NCBI RefSeq assembly: GCF_001685415.1
Contig: NZ_CP014989.1
Span: forward strand, 434,001 to 498,000
From: Serinicoccus hydrothermalis
GTDB lineage: Bacteria > Actinomycetota > Actinomycetes > Actinomycetales > Dermatophilaceae
Length of the DNA stretch: 64,000 nt
Direction: 5' to 3'
Part shown: positions 26,001 to 35,255 of the stretch, one piece after another
How the letters are laid out: every line of letters begins with the position of its first letter
Position numbering within the stretch: position 1 is the first letter of the stretch
Notes under the pieces: generated by a model
Database searches by the model: none
What the model was told of the DNA's origin: nothing
What the model saw: the letters and a program-made list of their open reading frames with translations, nothing else
Translations under genes and position numbers: made by a program

Positions 26001-26606
26001 ATGCACTGGTATGCCGATGCTCCCGCCCGCCGGACCCGTCAGATCGCGGCGGACCTCTTCGTCCTGGGCTGGGTGGTGCTGTGGGTGCTCATCGGGCGGT
26101 GGGTCTTCGGCCTCGTCCTCACGCTGGCGGCGCCGGCCGTCCCGCTGCGCTCGGCCGGGACGGGCATGCAGACGCGCATGAACGACGTCGCCGGCCGGGT
26201 CACGGAGATCCCGCTCGTGGGCGACAGCCTCCAGGCACCGTTCACCGGCGCCGCGGGCGTCGGCACCGACCTCGTCTCCGCCGGCGACCGGCTGGAGGGC
26301 GCGGTCCGGACGGTGGCCTGGGTCGTGACCCTGATCAGCGCGGGCACGCCGATCCTCGTGGTGGTCCTGGCCTGGGCGGTGCTGCGCCTGCTGTGGGTGC
26401 GCCGGGCCCACTCCCTCACGGGTGAGCTGTCCGACCCCGAGTCGCTGGAGCTGCTCGCGCTGCGTGCCCTGGTCCACCAGCACCCGCGCCGGCTCCAGGC
26501 GCTCTTCGAGGACCCGGTGGCCGCCTGGCGGACCCGCGACCCGGATACGATGCGTGCCCTGGCCGACCTCGAGCTCGCCGAGGTCGGCCTGCGCAGCCGC
26601 GCGTAG
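26001..26606 (+). CDS. Conserved-type membrane protein of unknown function
   Basis: 201 residues from ATG 26001, with GGTGAGGA 8 nt upstream. Two hydrophobic helices (about residues 18-45 and 103-132) flank a loop of about 55 residues; a hydrophilic C-terminal half of about 70 residues, rich in Leu/Arg, probably lies in the cytoplasm (LELLALRALVHQHPRRLQAL). No enzyme motif is visible. It is alone in its orientation between xerD and the his operon, and its promoter must lie in or beside the 22-bp array. I do not recognise a function. Confidence 0.75.
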   Translation: MHWYADAPARRTRQIAADLFVLGWVVLWVLIGRWVFGLVLTLAAPAVPLRSAGTGMQTRMNDVAGRVTEIPLVGDSLQAPFTGAAGVGTDLVSAGDRLEGAVRTVAWVVTLISAGTPILVVVLAWAVLRLLWVRRAHSLTGELSDPESLELLALRALVHQHPRRLQALFEDPVAAWRTRDPDTMRALADLELAEVGLRSRA

Positions 26607-26610
26607 GCGC

Positions 26611-27294
26611 TCAGCCGTGCCGCTGCCGCAGCACCCGCTCGACGTCCGCCAGCCCGAGGTCGCGCGAGCGCAGCAGCACGAGCAGGTGGTAGACGAGGTC
26701 GGCCGACTCCCCGAGCAGCGCCTCGTCGTCCTGTGCCACCGCGGCCAGCGCCGTCTCGACCCCCTCCTCCCCGACCTTCTGCGCGATCCGTCGCACCCCG
26801 CCCTCGAAGAGCGAGGTGGTGTAGGACCCCTCCGGCAGCTCCGCCTGGCGGACGCGAACGACCTCGTCCAGCTCGTGCACGAAAGACCCCCGACGCGCGC
26901 CCGGGTCGAAGCAGGTCTCCTCGCCCGTGTGGCACGTGGGTCCGCTGGGGACGGCGTGGAGCAGCAGGGTGTCGCGGTCACAGTCGAGCTCGACCGCCTC
27001 GACGCGCAGCACGTTGCCGCTCGTCTCCCCCTTGGTCCACTGGGTGCCCCGGCTGCGGCTGAAGAAGGTCGCCAGCCCCGTCCGCAGGGTCGTGGCCAGC
27101 GCCTGCTCGTCGAGGAAGCCGACCATGAGCACCTGACCGGTGTGCGCGTGCTGCACGACACCGGGGATGATCCCGTCGGTCTTGGTGAAGTCGACGTCGG
27201 CGACGTCGAAGTCCGCCTCGACGCCGGACATACGGGGTGTCCGGTCGGTGTCAGGTGCCCCGGGACCGGACATACGGGGTGTCCGGTCGCTCAT
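26611..27294 (-). CDS. hisIE: Bifunctional phosphoribosyl-AMP cyclohydrolase / phosphoribosyl-ATP diphosphatase
   Basis: HisI domain: [29 protein letters not shown], the zinc-site CDRDTLLL and [12 protein letters not shown]. HisE domain: [21 protein letters not shown]. The single-chain fusion is the enterobacterial and xanthomonad form; actinobacteria usually carry hisI and hisE apart. From the ATG at 27294, which overlaps hisF by 4 nt, the first 23 codons are encoded by two copies of a 23-bp hairpin repeat (peptide DRTPRMSG twice). Homology begins near the third in-frame ATG at 27231, so either that is the true start (206 residues) or the repeat has added a leader (227 residues). Last gene of the operon. 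Confidence 0.92.
   Translation of the reverse strand: MSDRTPRMSGPGAPDTDRTPRMSGVEADFDVADVDFTKTDGIIPGVVQHAHTGQVLMVGFLDEQALATTLRTGLATFFSRSRGTQWTKGETSGNVLRVEAVELDCDRDTLLLHAVPSGPTCHTGEETCFDPGARRGSFVHELDEVVRVRQAELPEGSYTTSLFEGGVRRIAQKVGEEGVETALAAVAQDDEALLGESADLVYHLLVLLRSRDLGLADVERVLRQRHG
27224..27288 (-). repeat. Two 23-bp hairpin repeats at the hisF-hisIE junction
   Basis: Units 27224-27246 and 27266-27288 read on the minus strand GACCGGACACCCCGTATGTC plus CGG, a perfect 7-bp stem with 7-nt loop. They are the same family as 24737-24791 but inverted relative to it. Each unit carries an in-frame ATG for hisIE. Confidence 0.8.
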
Positions 27295-28064
27295 GAGCGC
27301 ACCTCCACACCCTGCTCGGCGAGCGTCGCCTTGAGGGACGGTATGGGGATGGACCCGTCGTGGAAGACCGTCGCCGCGAGCGCGCCGTCGACGTCGGCCT
27401 CGCGGAAGACGTCGACGAAGTGCTGCGGGGTCCCGGCCCCGCCGCTGGCGACGAGGGGCACCGGGCACAGCGAGCGGACCGCGGCCAGCTGCTCGATGTC
27501 GTAGCCGTCCCGCACCCCGTCCGAGCCCATGCAGTTGAGCACGACCTCCCCGGCGCCCAGCCCGACGACCTCGCGCACCCAGTCCAGCGTGGTCGTCTGC
27601 AGCGCCCGGGTCGCCTCGGGGCTGCCGGTGAACTGCCGGATCCGCCAGTGCCCGTCCTCGTCCCGCAGGCTGTCGACGCCGACGACGACGCACTGCACAC
27701 CGAAGGCGTCGGCGAGCTCGCCGACCAGCTCGGGCCGCTGCGTCGCGGGGGTGTTGACCGAGACCTTGTCGGCCCCGGCGTGCAGCACCGCACGGGCGGT
27801 CTCCACGGACCGGATGCCGCCGGCCACGCAGAAGGGGATGTCGATGGCGCGCGCCACCCGCGCCACCCAGCCGACGTCCACGCCGCGGCCCTCGGGGCTG
27901 GCGGTGATGTCGTAGAAGACGAGCTCGTCGGCGCCCTCACGGGCATACCGCTGCGCCAGCTCGACGATGTCGCCCATGTCGCGGTGGTTGCGGAAGCGGG
28001 TTCCCTTGACCACCCGCCCCTCGCGCACGTCGAGGCAGGGGATGATCCGCCGCGCCAGGGTCAT
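27291..28064 (-). CDS. hisF: Imidazole glycerol phosphate synthase, cyclase subunit
   Basis: 257-residue TIM barrel. Catalytic Asp in [15 protein letters not shown] and the second in [10 protein letters not shown]; phosphate sites CVAGGIRS and LVASGGAG. It closes the imidazole ring using ammonia from HisH. Both neighbours overlap by 4 nt. The Asp130-region sequence and length are normal. Confidence 0.96.
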   Translation of the reverse strand: MTLARRIIPCLDVREGRVVKGTRFRNHRDMGDIVELAQRYAREGADELVFYDITASPEGRGVDVGWVARVARAIDIPFCVAGGIRSVETARAVLHAGADKVSVNTPATQRPELVGELADAFGVQCVVVGVDSLRDEDGHWRIRQFTGSPEATRALQTTTLDWVREVVGLGAGEVVLNCMGSDGVRDGYDIEQLAAVRSLCPVPLVASGGAGTPQHFVDVFREADVDGALAATVFHDGSIPIPSLKATLAEQGVEVRS

Positions 28065-28855
28065 GGCTGCTCCTCCAGCACCGCGTCGTCGACGGTGAAC
28101 CGGCCCTCGAGCAACGCCTTGCCCAGGATGATCCCGGCGCAGCCCTGCTTCTTGGCGGCCCGCACGTCGTCGACCGAGCGGGCCCCGCCCGAGGCCTGGA
28201 CCTGCAGCGCGGGGTTGGACCGGGTGAGCATCGTGTAGAGGTGGAAGTTGGGCCCGGACAGCGTGCCGTCCCGGCCGATGTCGGTGCAGAGAACGTGCCG
28301 CAGGCCCGAGCCGTGGTACTGGTGCAGCGTCGTCGTGAGGTCCTGCTCCCCCACCGAGGTCCAGCCCGCGGTCGGCAGCACCCAGCGGCCGTCCTCGCCG
28401 ATCCGCGTGTCGAGCGCCACGGTGACCCGCTCGGGCCCGAAGCGGTCCAGCCACCCGACCACGGTGGCGGGCTCCTGCACCGCGAGCGAGCCGACGACGA
28501 CCCGCTCGGCTCCGGCGTCCAGCAGCCGCTGCACGTCGTCGACGCTGCGGACGCCGCCGCCGGTCTGCACCCGCAGGCCGGTGGTGTCGCAGATCGTGGT
28601 GAGCGTCTCGAGCAGGGTGTATCCGCCGGCGCGGGCCGCGTCCAGGTCGACCAGGTGCAGCCAGGCGGCGCCGGAGCGGGCATAGCTCTCGGCCACGGCC
28701 ACCGGGTTGTCGGTGTAGCGCGTCTCCTGGTCGTAGTCACCCTTGTGCAGGCGCACGACCGCGCCGCCGCGGACGTCGATCGCCGGGTAGACGGTGAAGG
28801 CTCCGGTGTTGGTCACGGGGATCTCTCCGGTGTCGGTGCTGAGGTCGGGCGTCAT
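28061..28855 (-). CDS. hisA: ProFAR isomerase
   Basis: 264-residue TIM barrel. Catalytic Asp residues are in [15 protein letters not shown] and LCTDIGRDG; phosphate loops TGGGVRS and ASGGARS. Actinobacteria normally use PriA, which also serves tryptophan synthesis. This sequence resembles proteobacterial HisA along its length ([26 protein letters not shown]), in line with the rest of the operon. If so, a separate TrpF or PriA must exist elsewhere. An N-terminal leader of about 16 residues precedes the barrel. Confidence 0.9.
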   Translation of the reverse strand: MTPDLSTDTGEIPVTNTGAFTVYPAIDVRGGAVVRLHKGDYDQETRYTDNPVAVAESYARSGAAWLHLVDLDAARAGGYTLLETLTTICDTTGLRVQTGGGVRSVDDVQRLLDAGAERVVVGSLAVQEPATVVGWLDRFGPERVTVALDTRIGEDGRWVLPTAGWTSVGEQDLTTTLHQYHGSGLRHVLCTDIGRDGTLSGPNFHLYTMLTRSNPALQVQASGGARSVDDVRAAKKQGCAGIILGKALLEGRFTVDDAVLEEQP

Positions 28856-29454
28856 CGGTCGACCTCCATGAGGAAGTTTCGCAGAAGCCGGGCGCCGACC
28901 GACGCCGACCTCTCGGGGTGGAACTGCGCGCCCCACCGCAGCCCGGAGCGCACGACCGCGGTCCACGGCTGCCCGTGCACCGTGCTCGCCAGGGTGTGCT
29001 CGCTCGGCGCGGCGGCGTAGGAGTGCACGAAGTAGGCCCGGTCGCCCTCCTCGATCCCCGCGAGCAGCGGGTCCTCCACGAGCCCTGTCAGCGCGTTCCA
29101 GCCCATGTGCGGCACCCGCAGGTCGGGTCCGCCCGGTATGCCGACCACCTCGCCGGGGACGAGGCCGAGCGTCGCCACCCCGCCGTCCTCTGCGGAGCGC
29201 TCGAAGAGCAGCTGCATGCCCAGGCATACCCCGAGCAGCGGCGCCTGCACCTGGGCCAGCGTCTCGACCAGGCCCAGCTCGCGCAGCCGGCACATGCCGG
29301 CACCGGCCGCGCCGACCCCGGGCAGGATGACGCGGTCGGCGGCCAGGATGTCGGCCGGGTCGGCGGTGAGCCTGCTGCTCGCGCCGAGCCGCTCGAGGGC
29401 GTAGCTGACCGAGCCGATGTTGGTGCCACCGCCGTCGACGAGGGCGACCTTCAC
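28852..29454 (-). CDS. hisH: Imidazole glycerol phosphate synthase, glutaminase subunit
   Basis: 200 residues. Class I glutamine amidotransferase with nucleophile Cys in [13 protein letters not shown] and the His/Glu pair in GAQFHPERS. The oxyanion-strand segment is [12 protein letters not shown]. It supplies ammonia to HisF. Overlaps hisB upstream and hisA downstream by 4 nt each. Confidence 0.95.
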   Translation of the reverse strand: MKVALVDGGGTNIGSVSYALERLGASSRLTADPADILAADRVILPGVGAAGAGMCRLRELGLVETLAQVQAPLLGVCLGMQLLFERSAEDGGVATLGLVPGEVVGIPGGPDLRVPHMGWNALTGLVEDPLLAGIEEGDRAYFVHSYAAAPSEHTLASTVHGQPWTAVVRSGLRWGAQFHPERSASVGARLLRNFLMEVDR

Positions 29455-30548
29455 AGGACGCCCTTGGTGGTGGGCAGCTCGCTGGAGTCGCCCTGCCGGG
29501 CGATGCCCATGCGCAGCGCGCGGGCGACCGCCTTGAAGCCCACCTCGATCTTGTGGTGGGTGTTGCCGCCGGTCACCGACAGGTGCAGGGTGCAGCGCAT
29601 CGCGTCGGCGAAGGAGCGCCAGAAGTGCTCGACCATCTCGGTCGAGAACTCGCCCACGGCCTCCCGGTCGAAGCTGCCCTCGTAGGCGAAGTAGGGCCGC
29701 CCCGACAGGTCGATCGCCGCGGTCGCCTGCGCCTCGTCCATGGGGAGGGTGAAGCCGTAGCGCCCGATCCCGCGCTTGTCGCCGAGCGCGGTGCGGATCG
29801 CCTCGCCCACGGCCAGCGCGACGTCCTCGACGGTGTGGTGGTCGTCGATGTGCAGGTCGCCCTCGCAGCTCACGCGCAGCCGGAAGCCGCCGTGCTTGGC
29901 GAGCTGGTCGAGCATGTGGTCGTAGAACCCGATGCCGGTGCTGATCTCGCTGCCGCCGGTCGCGTCCAGGTCCACCTCGACCGTGATCGCGGTCTCGGAG
30001 GTCGCGCGCTCGACCCGGGCGGTGCGCGGCGCGTCCGCGAGCTCGTGCGCGATCTGCGGCCAGGTGGTGCGGCTCCGGTCATCGTCGGTCCCCTCCCCGC
30101 CCAGCAGGTATGCCGGGATCCCCAGGTTGTCGGCGAACTCCCGGTCGGTGCCGCGGTCGCCGACCATGACGCTGCGGTCCCAGTCGACGCCGCGGTCCTT
30201 GAGCAGGTGGGCGACCATGCCGATGCCGGGCTTGCGGGTCCAGGGTGCCTCGGGCCCGCCGTGGTGGCGGTCGATGAAGACGTCCCGGAAGGTGATGCCC
30301 TGGCTGCCGAGCAGTTGCATGACGAGCCGGTGCGGCCCCTCGAAGTCGGGCGTGGGCAAGGACTCGGTGCCCAGGCCGTCCTGGTTGCTCACCATGACGA
30401 GGTCGAAGCCCGCCGCCTGGATCCGCAGCAGCGCGGGGATGACGCCGTCGACGAGCGCCACCTTGTCCAGCGCGTCGATCTGGTGGTCCTCCGGCTCGAC
30501 GATGATCGTGCCGTCGCGGTCGACGAAGCAGATCGGGCGGGGGCTCAT
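29451..30548 (-). CDS. hisB: Bifunctional histidinol-phosphatase / imidazoleglycerol-phosphate dehydratase
   Basis: 365 residues in two domains. Residues 1 to about 165 are a HAD phosphatase: nucleophile [36 protein letters not shown] and VMVGDRGTD. Residues of about 170-365 are IGP dehydratase with its His/Glu metal motifs [16 protein letters not shown] and [11 protein letters not shown]. Actinobacterial HisB is normally dehydratase only, with the phosphatase encoded elsewhere. Enterobacteria and xanthomonads have this fusion. E. coli HisB has a Cys/His zinc loop before the RKP motif; here that segment reads [15 protein letters not shown] and has no Cys, as I recall for xanthomonads, which largely lack it. 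Confidence 0.95.
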   Translation of the reverse strand: MSPRPICFVDRDGTIIVEPEDHQIDALDKVALVDGVIPALLRIQAAGFDLVMVSNQDGLGTESLPTPDFEGPHRLVMQLLGSQGITFRDVFIDRHHGGPEAPWTRKPGIGMVAHLLKDRGVDWDRSVMVGDRGTDREFADNLGIPAYLLGGEGTDDDRSRTTWPQIAHELADAPRTARVERATSETAITVEVDLDATGGSEISTGIGFYDHMLDQLAKHGGFRLRVSCEGDLHIDDHHTVEDVALAVGEAIRTALGDKRGIGRYGFTLPMDEAQATAAIDLSGRPYFAYEGSFDREAVGEFSTEMVEHFWRSFADAMRCTLHLSVTGGNTHHKIEVGFKAVARALRMGIARQGDSSELPTTKGVL

Positions 30549-31675
30549 GCGGGGGTCTCCTCGGTCGTGGGGGCGGGTCGTGCGCTGGTCAGGGCCTCGC
30601 GCAGGGCGCTCATCTCGGGTCCGGTCCCGATGGTGATGCGCAGGGCGTCGTGCAGGCCGGGCAGGTGGCGCATGTCGCGGACCACGATCCCGGCGGCACC
30701 CAGGGTATGCAGCAGGGCGTCGGGGTCGTCGCAGCGCACCAGGAAGAAGTTGGCCTCGCTGGCATACACGGTGCGCACTCCGTCGAGGTCGCGCAGCCAC
30801 CGGCCGACCTGGTCGCGCAGCCGGAGCACGTCGCCGACGTGCTGCCTCGTCGCGTGCAGGACCTCCTCGGACAGGGCCCGCAGGGCCAGCTCGGTGACCG
30901 GCGCCGGCAACGGGTAGGGCGCCTGCACCCGGCGCAGCACCGCGACGAGGTCCGGGTGGGCCAGCGCGATGCCGACGCGCGCGCCGGCGAGCGCGTGCGC
31001 CTTGGACAGGGTGCGCAGCACGACGAGGGTCGGGTGCTCCTCGAGCAGGGTGATCGCGGAGCGCTGCGCGGCGAACTCGCCGTAGGCCTCGTCGACCACG
31101 ACGACGGCCTGGTCGGCCAGCTCCTCGGTCAGAGCTGCGATCTCGCGCAGCGGCACCACGGAGCCGGTGGGGTTGCCCGGCGAGGCCAGGAAGACCAGCC
31201 GGGCACCCTTGTCCCGGACGGCCCGTGCGACGGCGGCCGTGTCGACCCGCCAACGCAGCTCGTCGTCGGTCTGGGGCACGTCGATCACCGGCACGCCGTG
31301 CAACCGGGCGGAGACGGCATACATGCCGAACGTCGGGGACGTCACCACGACGCCGTCGCCGCCGGGGCGGCACAGGCTGCGCACGAGCAGCTCGATCGCC
31401 TCGTCGCTGCCGCGCCCGACGACCACCCGGTCCGGCGTGGTCGCCCAGAGGTCGGCGAAGGCCTCGACCAGGGCGGGTGGCTGTGGGTCCGGGTAGCGCC
31501 GGGACCCGCCCGCGTCGTCCGCGCTGCTCGCCACCCCGGACTCGTTGGCGTTGAGCCAGATCCGGTCCGGTAGGCCGGTGGGCGCGCTGGTGCGGGCCGA
31601 GGAGTACCCCGCGAAGTCGCGCAGGTCCGGGCGCACCAGGTGCGCCGGGAAGGTGGTGTCGCCGCGGGTGGTCAC
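30545..31675 (-). CDS. hisC: Histidinol-phosphate aminotransferase
   Basis: 376 residues from GTG 31675 (GTGA overlap with hisD). PLP lysine in [16 protein letters not shown]; Asp in [19 protein letters not shown] and the substrate-phosphate loop are present. The opening [13 protein letters not shown]...IWLNANES follows the enterobacterial/xanthomonad HisC pattern. Confidence 0.95.
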   Translation of the reverse strand: MTTRGDTTFPAHLVRPDLRDFAGYSSARTSAPTGLPDRIWLNANESGVASSADDAGGSRRYPDPQPPALVEAFADLWATTPDRVVVGRGSDEAIELLVRSLCRPGGDGVVVTSPTFGMYAVSARLHGVPVIDVPQTDDELRWRVDTAAVARAVRDKGARLVFLASPGNPTGSVVPLREIAALTEELADQAVVVVDEAYGEFAAQRSAITLLEEHPTLVVLRTLSKAHALAGARVGIALAHPDLVAVLRRVQAPYPLPAPVTELALRALSEEVLHATRQHVGDVLRLRDQVGRWLRDLDGVRTVYASEANFFLVRCDDPDALLHTLGAAGIVVRDMRHLPGLHDALRITIGTGPEMSALREALTSARPAPTTEETPA

Positions 31676-32979
31676 GGCTGCCCCTGGGTGCGGGCGAGAC
31701 GGCGCGTGACCGCGCGCTGGTGGGCGTGCAGCGACTCGGCCTCGGAGAGCGTCACGGCGCACGGGCCGACGGCGGCCAGGCCCTGCGGCGTGGCGCGCTG
31801 CACGGTCATGGCGATCTGGAAGGCGCCGACGTTGACGCCGCCGGTGAAGCGCGCGGCACCCGCGGTGGGCAGCACGTGGTTGGTGCCGGAGCAGTAGTCG
31901 CCGAGCGTCTCCGGGGTGTGGTCGCCGAGGAAGACCGACCCGGCCCGGTCGATGCGCGGCACCCAGGCCGACGCGTCGCGCAGGGCGAGGATGAGGTGCT
32001 CGGGGGCGTAGTCGTTGGACACCTCGACAGCTGTGGCCAGGTCGGGGGTGACGACGAGGCGCGAGGACGCGAGCGCCTTGCGGGCGATGTCGGCGCGCGG
32101 CAGGCTCTCCACCTGCTCCTCCACCTGGGTCGCGACCGCCTCGGCCAGCGGCCGGGAGTCGGTGAGCAGGACGACCTGGCTGTCCGGGCCGTGCTCGGCC
32201 TGGGAGAGCAGGTCGGCGGCGACGAACTCGGGGTCGGCGCCGGAGTCGGCGATGACGAGCACCTCGGAGGGGCCGGCCGGCATGTCGATGCCGGGGCCGC
32301 CCTCGGCGGTGCTCACCTGGCGCTTGGCCTCGGTGACCCAGGCGTTGCCCGGTCCGAAGATCTTGTCGCAGGCCGGCACGGTCTCGGTGCCGTAGGCCAG
32401 CGCGGCGACCGCCTGGGCGCCCCCGACGAGCACGACCTGGTCGATGCCGCACTCGGCCGCGGCCGCCAGCACGGCGGGGTCGACCGTGCCGTCCGGGCGC
32501 GGCGGGGTGGCGAGCACGACCTCCGGGCAGCCGGCGAGCTGCGCCGGGATCCCGAGCATGAGCGCGGTGGAGGGCAGCGGTGCCGACCCGGCGGGGACGT
32601 AGAGACCGACCCGGCGGATCGGGCGGACCACCCGCTGGCAGACGACCCCGGGGGCGGTCTCGACGGCATACCCCTGCTGCATGCCGGCGGCGTGGAAGGT
32701 GCGGATGCGACCCGCGGCCTCGGTGATCGCCTGCCGCAGGTCCGGGTCCAGCCCGGCCACGGCGGCGTCGCGGTCCTCGGTGCTGACCCGCAGCGAGGTC
32801 AGCTCAGCGCCGTCGAGGCGGGCGGTGAGCTCGAGGAGGGCGGCGTCCCCGCCCTCGCGCACCTGGCGCAGGATGCGGGCGACCCCCTCGGTGACCTCGG
32901 GACCGGCGGCCGCGGTGCCCCGGCGCAGGGCGTCGGTCCGCGCGGTCTCGTCGAGGTCCTCCCAGGTCAGGACGTTCAT
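31672..32979 (-). CDS. hisD: Histidinol dehydrogenase
   Basis: 435 residues. [34 protein letters not shown] and the zinc/catalytic segments [14 protein letters not shown] and DYAPEHLIL are complete. It oxidises histidinol to histidine in two NAD-dependent steps. ATG 32979 overlaps hisG by 4 nt. Confidence 0.96.
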   Translation of the reverse strand: MNVLTWEDLDETARTDALRRGTAAAGPEVTEGVARILRQVREGGDAALLELTARLDGAELTSLRVSTEDRDAAVAGLDPDLRQAITEAAGRIRTFHAAGMQQGYAVETAPGVVCQRVVRPIRRVGLYVPAGSAPLPSTALMLGIPAQLAGCPEVVLATPPRPDGTVDPAVLAAAAECGIDQVVLVGGAQAVAALAYGTETVPACDKIFGPGNAWVTEAKRQVSTAEGGPGIDMPAGPSEVLVIADSGADPEFVAADLLSQAEHGPDSQVVLLTDSRPLAEAVATQVEEQVESLPRADIARKALASSRLVVTPDLATAVEVSNDYAPEHLILALRDASAWVPRIDRAGSVFLGDHTPETLGDYCSGTNHVLPTAGAARFTGGVNVGAFQIAMTVQRATPQGLAAVGPCAVTLSEAESLHAHQRAVTRRLARTQGQP

Positions 32980-33884
32980 GCGAGCATCCCCTCGACCGGG
33001 AGCACCATGAGGTTGTGCGCCCCGGCGCGCTTGAGGTCCTCTAGCCTCGCCCACGACACCGAGCCGTGGACGAGCATCTGCAGCGCGACCTCGTCGCGGC
33101 CGTCGACCGCCATGACGGTCGGCTCGTGGCCGCCGGGCAGCAGCGGCAGGAGGTCGTCGAGCAGCGGGCGCTCGACCCGGAGCATGAGCAACCGGGACTC
33201 CTTGAGCTGGACCGCGCCGTCGAGACGGCGCAGCAGCAGGTCGGCGATCTCCTGGCGCCCGTCGTCCAGCGGGTGCCCCGGCCCGGCGATGACTGCCTCG
33301 CTGTGCAGGATCGTCGTCACCGGCTTGAGCTGGTTGGCGCGCAGCGTGCCGCCGGTCGACACCAGGTCGCAGACGACATCGGCCTGGCCCAGCCGTGGAG
33401 CGATCTCCACCGAGCCGTTGAGGAGCACCGGCTCGGCGTCGACCCCGTGCTCCTCGAGCCAGCGGCCCAGGGTGTGGGGGTAGGAGGTGGCGATCCGCAT
33501 CCCGGCCAGCTGCTCGGGGCCGGTCCACTCCTGGTCCTCGTCGATGGCGACGTCCAGCCGGCACGTGCCCCAGCCGAGCTGGCGCCACTCGGTGAGATCC
33601 GCCCCGCGGCCCTGGGCCCGCCGGGCCAGGTCGTGCTCGACGAGGACGTTGCGGCCCACGATCCCCATGTCGCAGACCCCGTCGGCGATGAGGCCGGGGA
33701 TGTCGTCGTCGCGGACGAGCAGCAGGTCGACCGGCAGGCTCTCGCCGTAGCAGAAGAGCTTGTCGCGGCTCTCGCGCCAGGTGAGGCCGCAGGAGGCCAG
33801 CAGCTCGCGCGCGGGCTCGCCCAGGCGGCCGGACTTCTGGATCGCCACGCGCAGGCGGTCGCGCGGCTGGGCAGGCGGGGTCAT
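32976..33884 (-). CDS. hisG: ATP phosphoribosyltransferase, long form
   Basis: 302 residues from ATG 33884. [30 protein letters not shown] and [14 protein letters not shown] form the catalytic domain. The final 75 residues are the regulatory (histidine-sensing) domain ending [10 protein letters not shown]. First and committed enzyme of the pathway. The sequence runs parallel to enterobacterial HisG rather than to the actinobacterial type that pairs with a separate hisE. It lies 80 nt downstream of the TrpR-like gene. Confidence 0.95.
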   Translation of the reverse strand: MTPPAQPRDRLRVAIQKSGRLGEPARELLASCGLTWRESRDKLFCYGESLPVDLLLVRDDDIPGLIADGVCDMGIVGRNVLVEHDLARRAQGRGADLTEWRQLGWGTCRLDVAIDEDQEWTGPEQLAGMRIATSYPHTLGRWLEEHGVDAEPVLLNGSVEIAPRLGQADVVCDLVSTGGTLRANQLKPVTTILHSEAVIAGPGHPLDDGRQEIADLLLRRLDGAVQLKESRLLMLRVERPLLDDLLPLLPGGHEPTVMAVDGRDEVALQMLVHGSVSWARLEDLKRAGAHNLMVLPVEGMLA

Positions 33885-33964
33885 CGGGGCCTTTCGTGGC
33901 AGGTGGGTGGCTCGGCCGGTCGGGCCGGGGGGAGCTCGGTGGTGGGTGCGCGCCGTCGGGCGGC

Positions 33965-34288
33965 TCAGGCCGTCGGCAGGCCCGCGGGATGCTCGTCGCG
34001 ATGCTCCAGGGCGGCACGATAGCCGCCGGCGCCGGCGTCCAGGCAGCGGGCGATGCGCCCGACCGTCGTCACGCTCACGCCGGTCTCGTCGTGGATCTGG
34101 CGGTACGACATACCCTCCGCGAGCAGCGGGACCACGGACCAGCGGTCGGCCAACGCCTCGATCTCGGCCGGGGTGCACAGGTCGTCGAGGAAGGCGTCGA
34201 CGGAAGCGGGGTCCGCGAGCGCGGCCAGCACCCGGGCCAGACCGTCCCGGGCCTGCGCGCCGCGGGCGGCGTCCTCACGCTGCTTCAT
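33965..34288 (-). CDS. TrpR/YerC-family DNA-binding regulator (candidate HisR)
   Basis: 107 residues from ATG 34288. A TrpR-fold helix-turn-helix is plain: [20 protein letters not shown] then [20 protein letters not shown]. The C-terminal helix reads [16 protein letters not shown]. Proteins of this YerC/YecD group are encoded before his operons in xanthomonads, where one is described as the histidine repressor HisR. Standing at the head of hisGDCBHAF-IE, it probably controls this operon, with histidine or a pathway intermediate as effector (inference). A CTAG-centred sequence lies upstream. Confidence 0.85.
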   Translation of the reverse strand: MKQREDAARGAQARDGLARVLAALADPASVDAFLDDLCTPAEIEALADRWSVVPLLAEGMSYRQIHDETGVSVTTVGRIARCLDAGAGGYRAALEHRDEHPAGLPTA

Positions 34289-34325
34289 CCCTCGTCCTTC
34301 GTGCCGTGTGATCCGGCGTGCTGTC

Positions 34326-34346
34326 GTAACGCGCTAGTACGCTAAC
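34326..34346. promoter_or_regulatory. Candidate operator/promoter of the his operon (CTAGTAC core)
   Basis: Imperfect inverted sequence GTAACGCGCTAGTACGCTAA C with matching GTnA/TnAC ends and a CTAGTAC core at 34334-34340. The TrpR operator in E. coli is built of the same ACTAGT-type half-sites. It lies 38 nt before the TrpR-like start, where it would cover the promoter, and is one of few GTACGC hexamers in the window. Confidence 0.4.
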
Positions 34347-34422
34347 ACGCAGCCCCCTGCCCTCCCCAAATCCCCCGGACGTCCGACCGAGCGGACGCCG
34401 TGCCGGATGCGAGGATGCCGGT

Positions 34423-35121
34423 ATGCGACGCGCCCTCCTCCCTGCCGCCACCGCCCTGCTCGTGCTCACCGCCTGCGGGGGCGAGGCCACCTATACCGGC
34501 GCCTCCGAGGAGAGTGGCGGTTCCGGCGAGGGCGGCGGTTCCGCGCTGTCCTGCGAGGAGCCGCCCGAGGCCCCCGGCGACGTCACGACCTACGCGCAGT
34601 CCGACCTCCCCGAGCCGGTCCCGGCCGACCCCGCGACGCTCACGGCCACCCTGGAGACGAACTGCGGCGACATCGGGCTGGAGCTCTATGCCGCGGACGC
34701 GCCGCAGACGGTGGCGTCCTTCGAGTTCCTGGCGCAGGAGGGCTACTGGGAGGACAGCGCCTGCCACCGGCTCACGACCAGCGGCATCTCCGTCCTCCAG
34801 TGCGGCGACCCGACCGGCACCGGCAGCGGTAACCCCGGATACGGCTACGGCATCGAGAACGCCCCGGAGGACGGGCTCTACCCGCCCGGCACGCTCGCGA
34901 TGGCGCGCACCCAGGACCCGGAGAGCAACGGCGGGCAGTTCTTCATCGTCTACGACGACACCCAGCTGCCGGTCGAGGGCGGCGGCTACAGCATCTTCGG
35001 GCGCGTCACCTCCGGCCTGGAGATCGTCGAGGCGGTCGCGGAGGCCGGCACCGCGAGCGGCGGCGGTGACGGTGCCCCGGCCCAGCCGATCAGCCTGCTG
35101 TCGGTGAACGTCGACGGCTGA
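34423..35121 (+). CDS. Lipoprotein cyclophilin-type peptidyl-prolyl isomerase
   Basis: 232 residues from ATG 34423. The signal peptide ends in a lipobox LTACGG (Cys19), followed by a Gly/Ser/Glu linker to about residue 60. The cyclophilin domain has DAPQTVASFEFLAQEGYWED, a variant of the catalytic region with ACHRLT in place of FHRV, LAMARTQDPESNGGQFFIVY and YSIFGRV. It would fold secreted proteins at the outer face of the membrane. Convergent with hisS across a hairpin pair. Confidence 0.9.
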   Translation: MRRALLPAATALLVLTACGGEATYTGASEESGGSGEGGGSALSCEEPPEAPGDVTTYAQSDLPEPVPADPATLTATLETNCGDIGLELYAADAPQTVASFEFLAQEGYWEDSACHRLTTSGISVLQCGDPTGTGSGNPGYGYGIENAPEDGLYPPGTLAMARTQDPESNGGQFFIVYDDTQLPVEGGGYSIFGRVTSGLEIVEAVAEAGTASGGGDGAPAQPISLLSVNVDG

Positions 35122-35148
35122 CGTCGCCGGCGAGTCAGCCCACCCCTT

Positions 35149-35237
35149 CGGTGAGGATCCCTGCGCCTGCACCGATCCTCCCCGCTCGGAGCCATCCACC
35201 CGGTGAGGATCCCTGCGCCTGCACCGATCCTCCCCGC
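35149..35237. repeat. Two identical 37-bp hairpin repeats between convergent genes
   Basis: Units 35149-35185 and 35201-35237 are identical, 52 bp apart. Each has GAGGATC and GATCCTC arms round a 14-nt GC-rich loop, and an alternative GGTG/CACC pairing. They fill the gap between the cyclophilin gene and hisS and probably act as a two-way terminator; no U-tract is seen. Confidence 0.8.
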
Positions 35238-35255
35238 CCGGCGCACGCCGGCGGG

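Noticed and set aside
28061-28855. PriA instead of HisA
   Set aside because: Sequence follows proteobacterial HisA and sits in a proteobacterial-type operon; biochemical dual function cannot be excluded from sequence alone.
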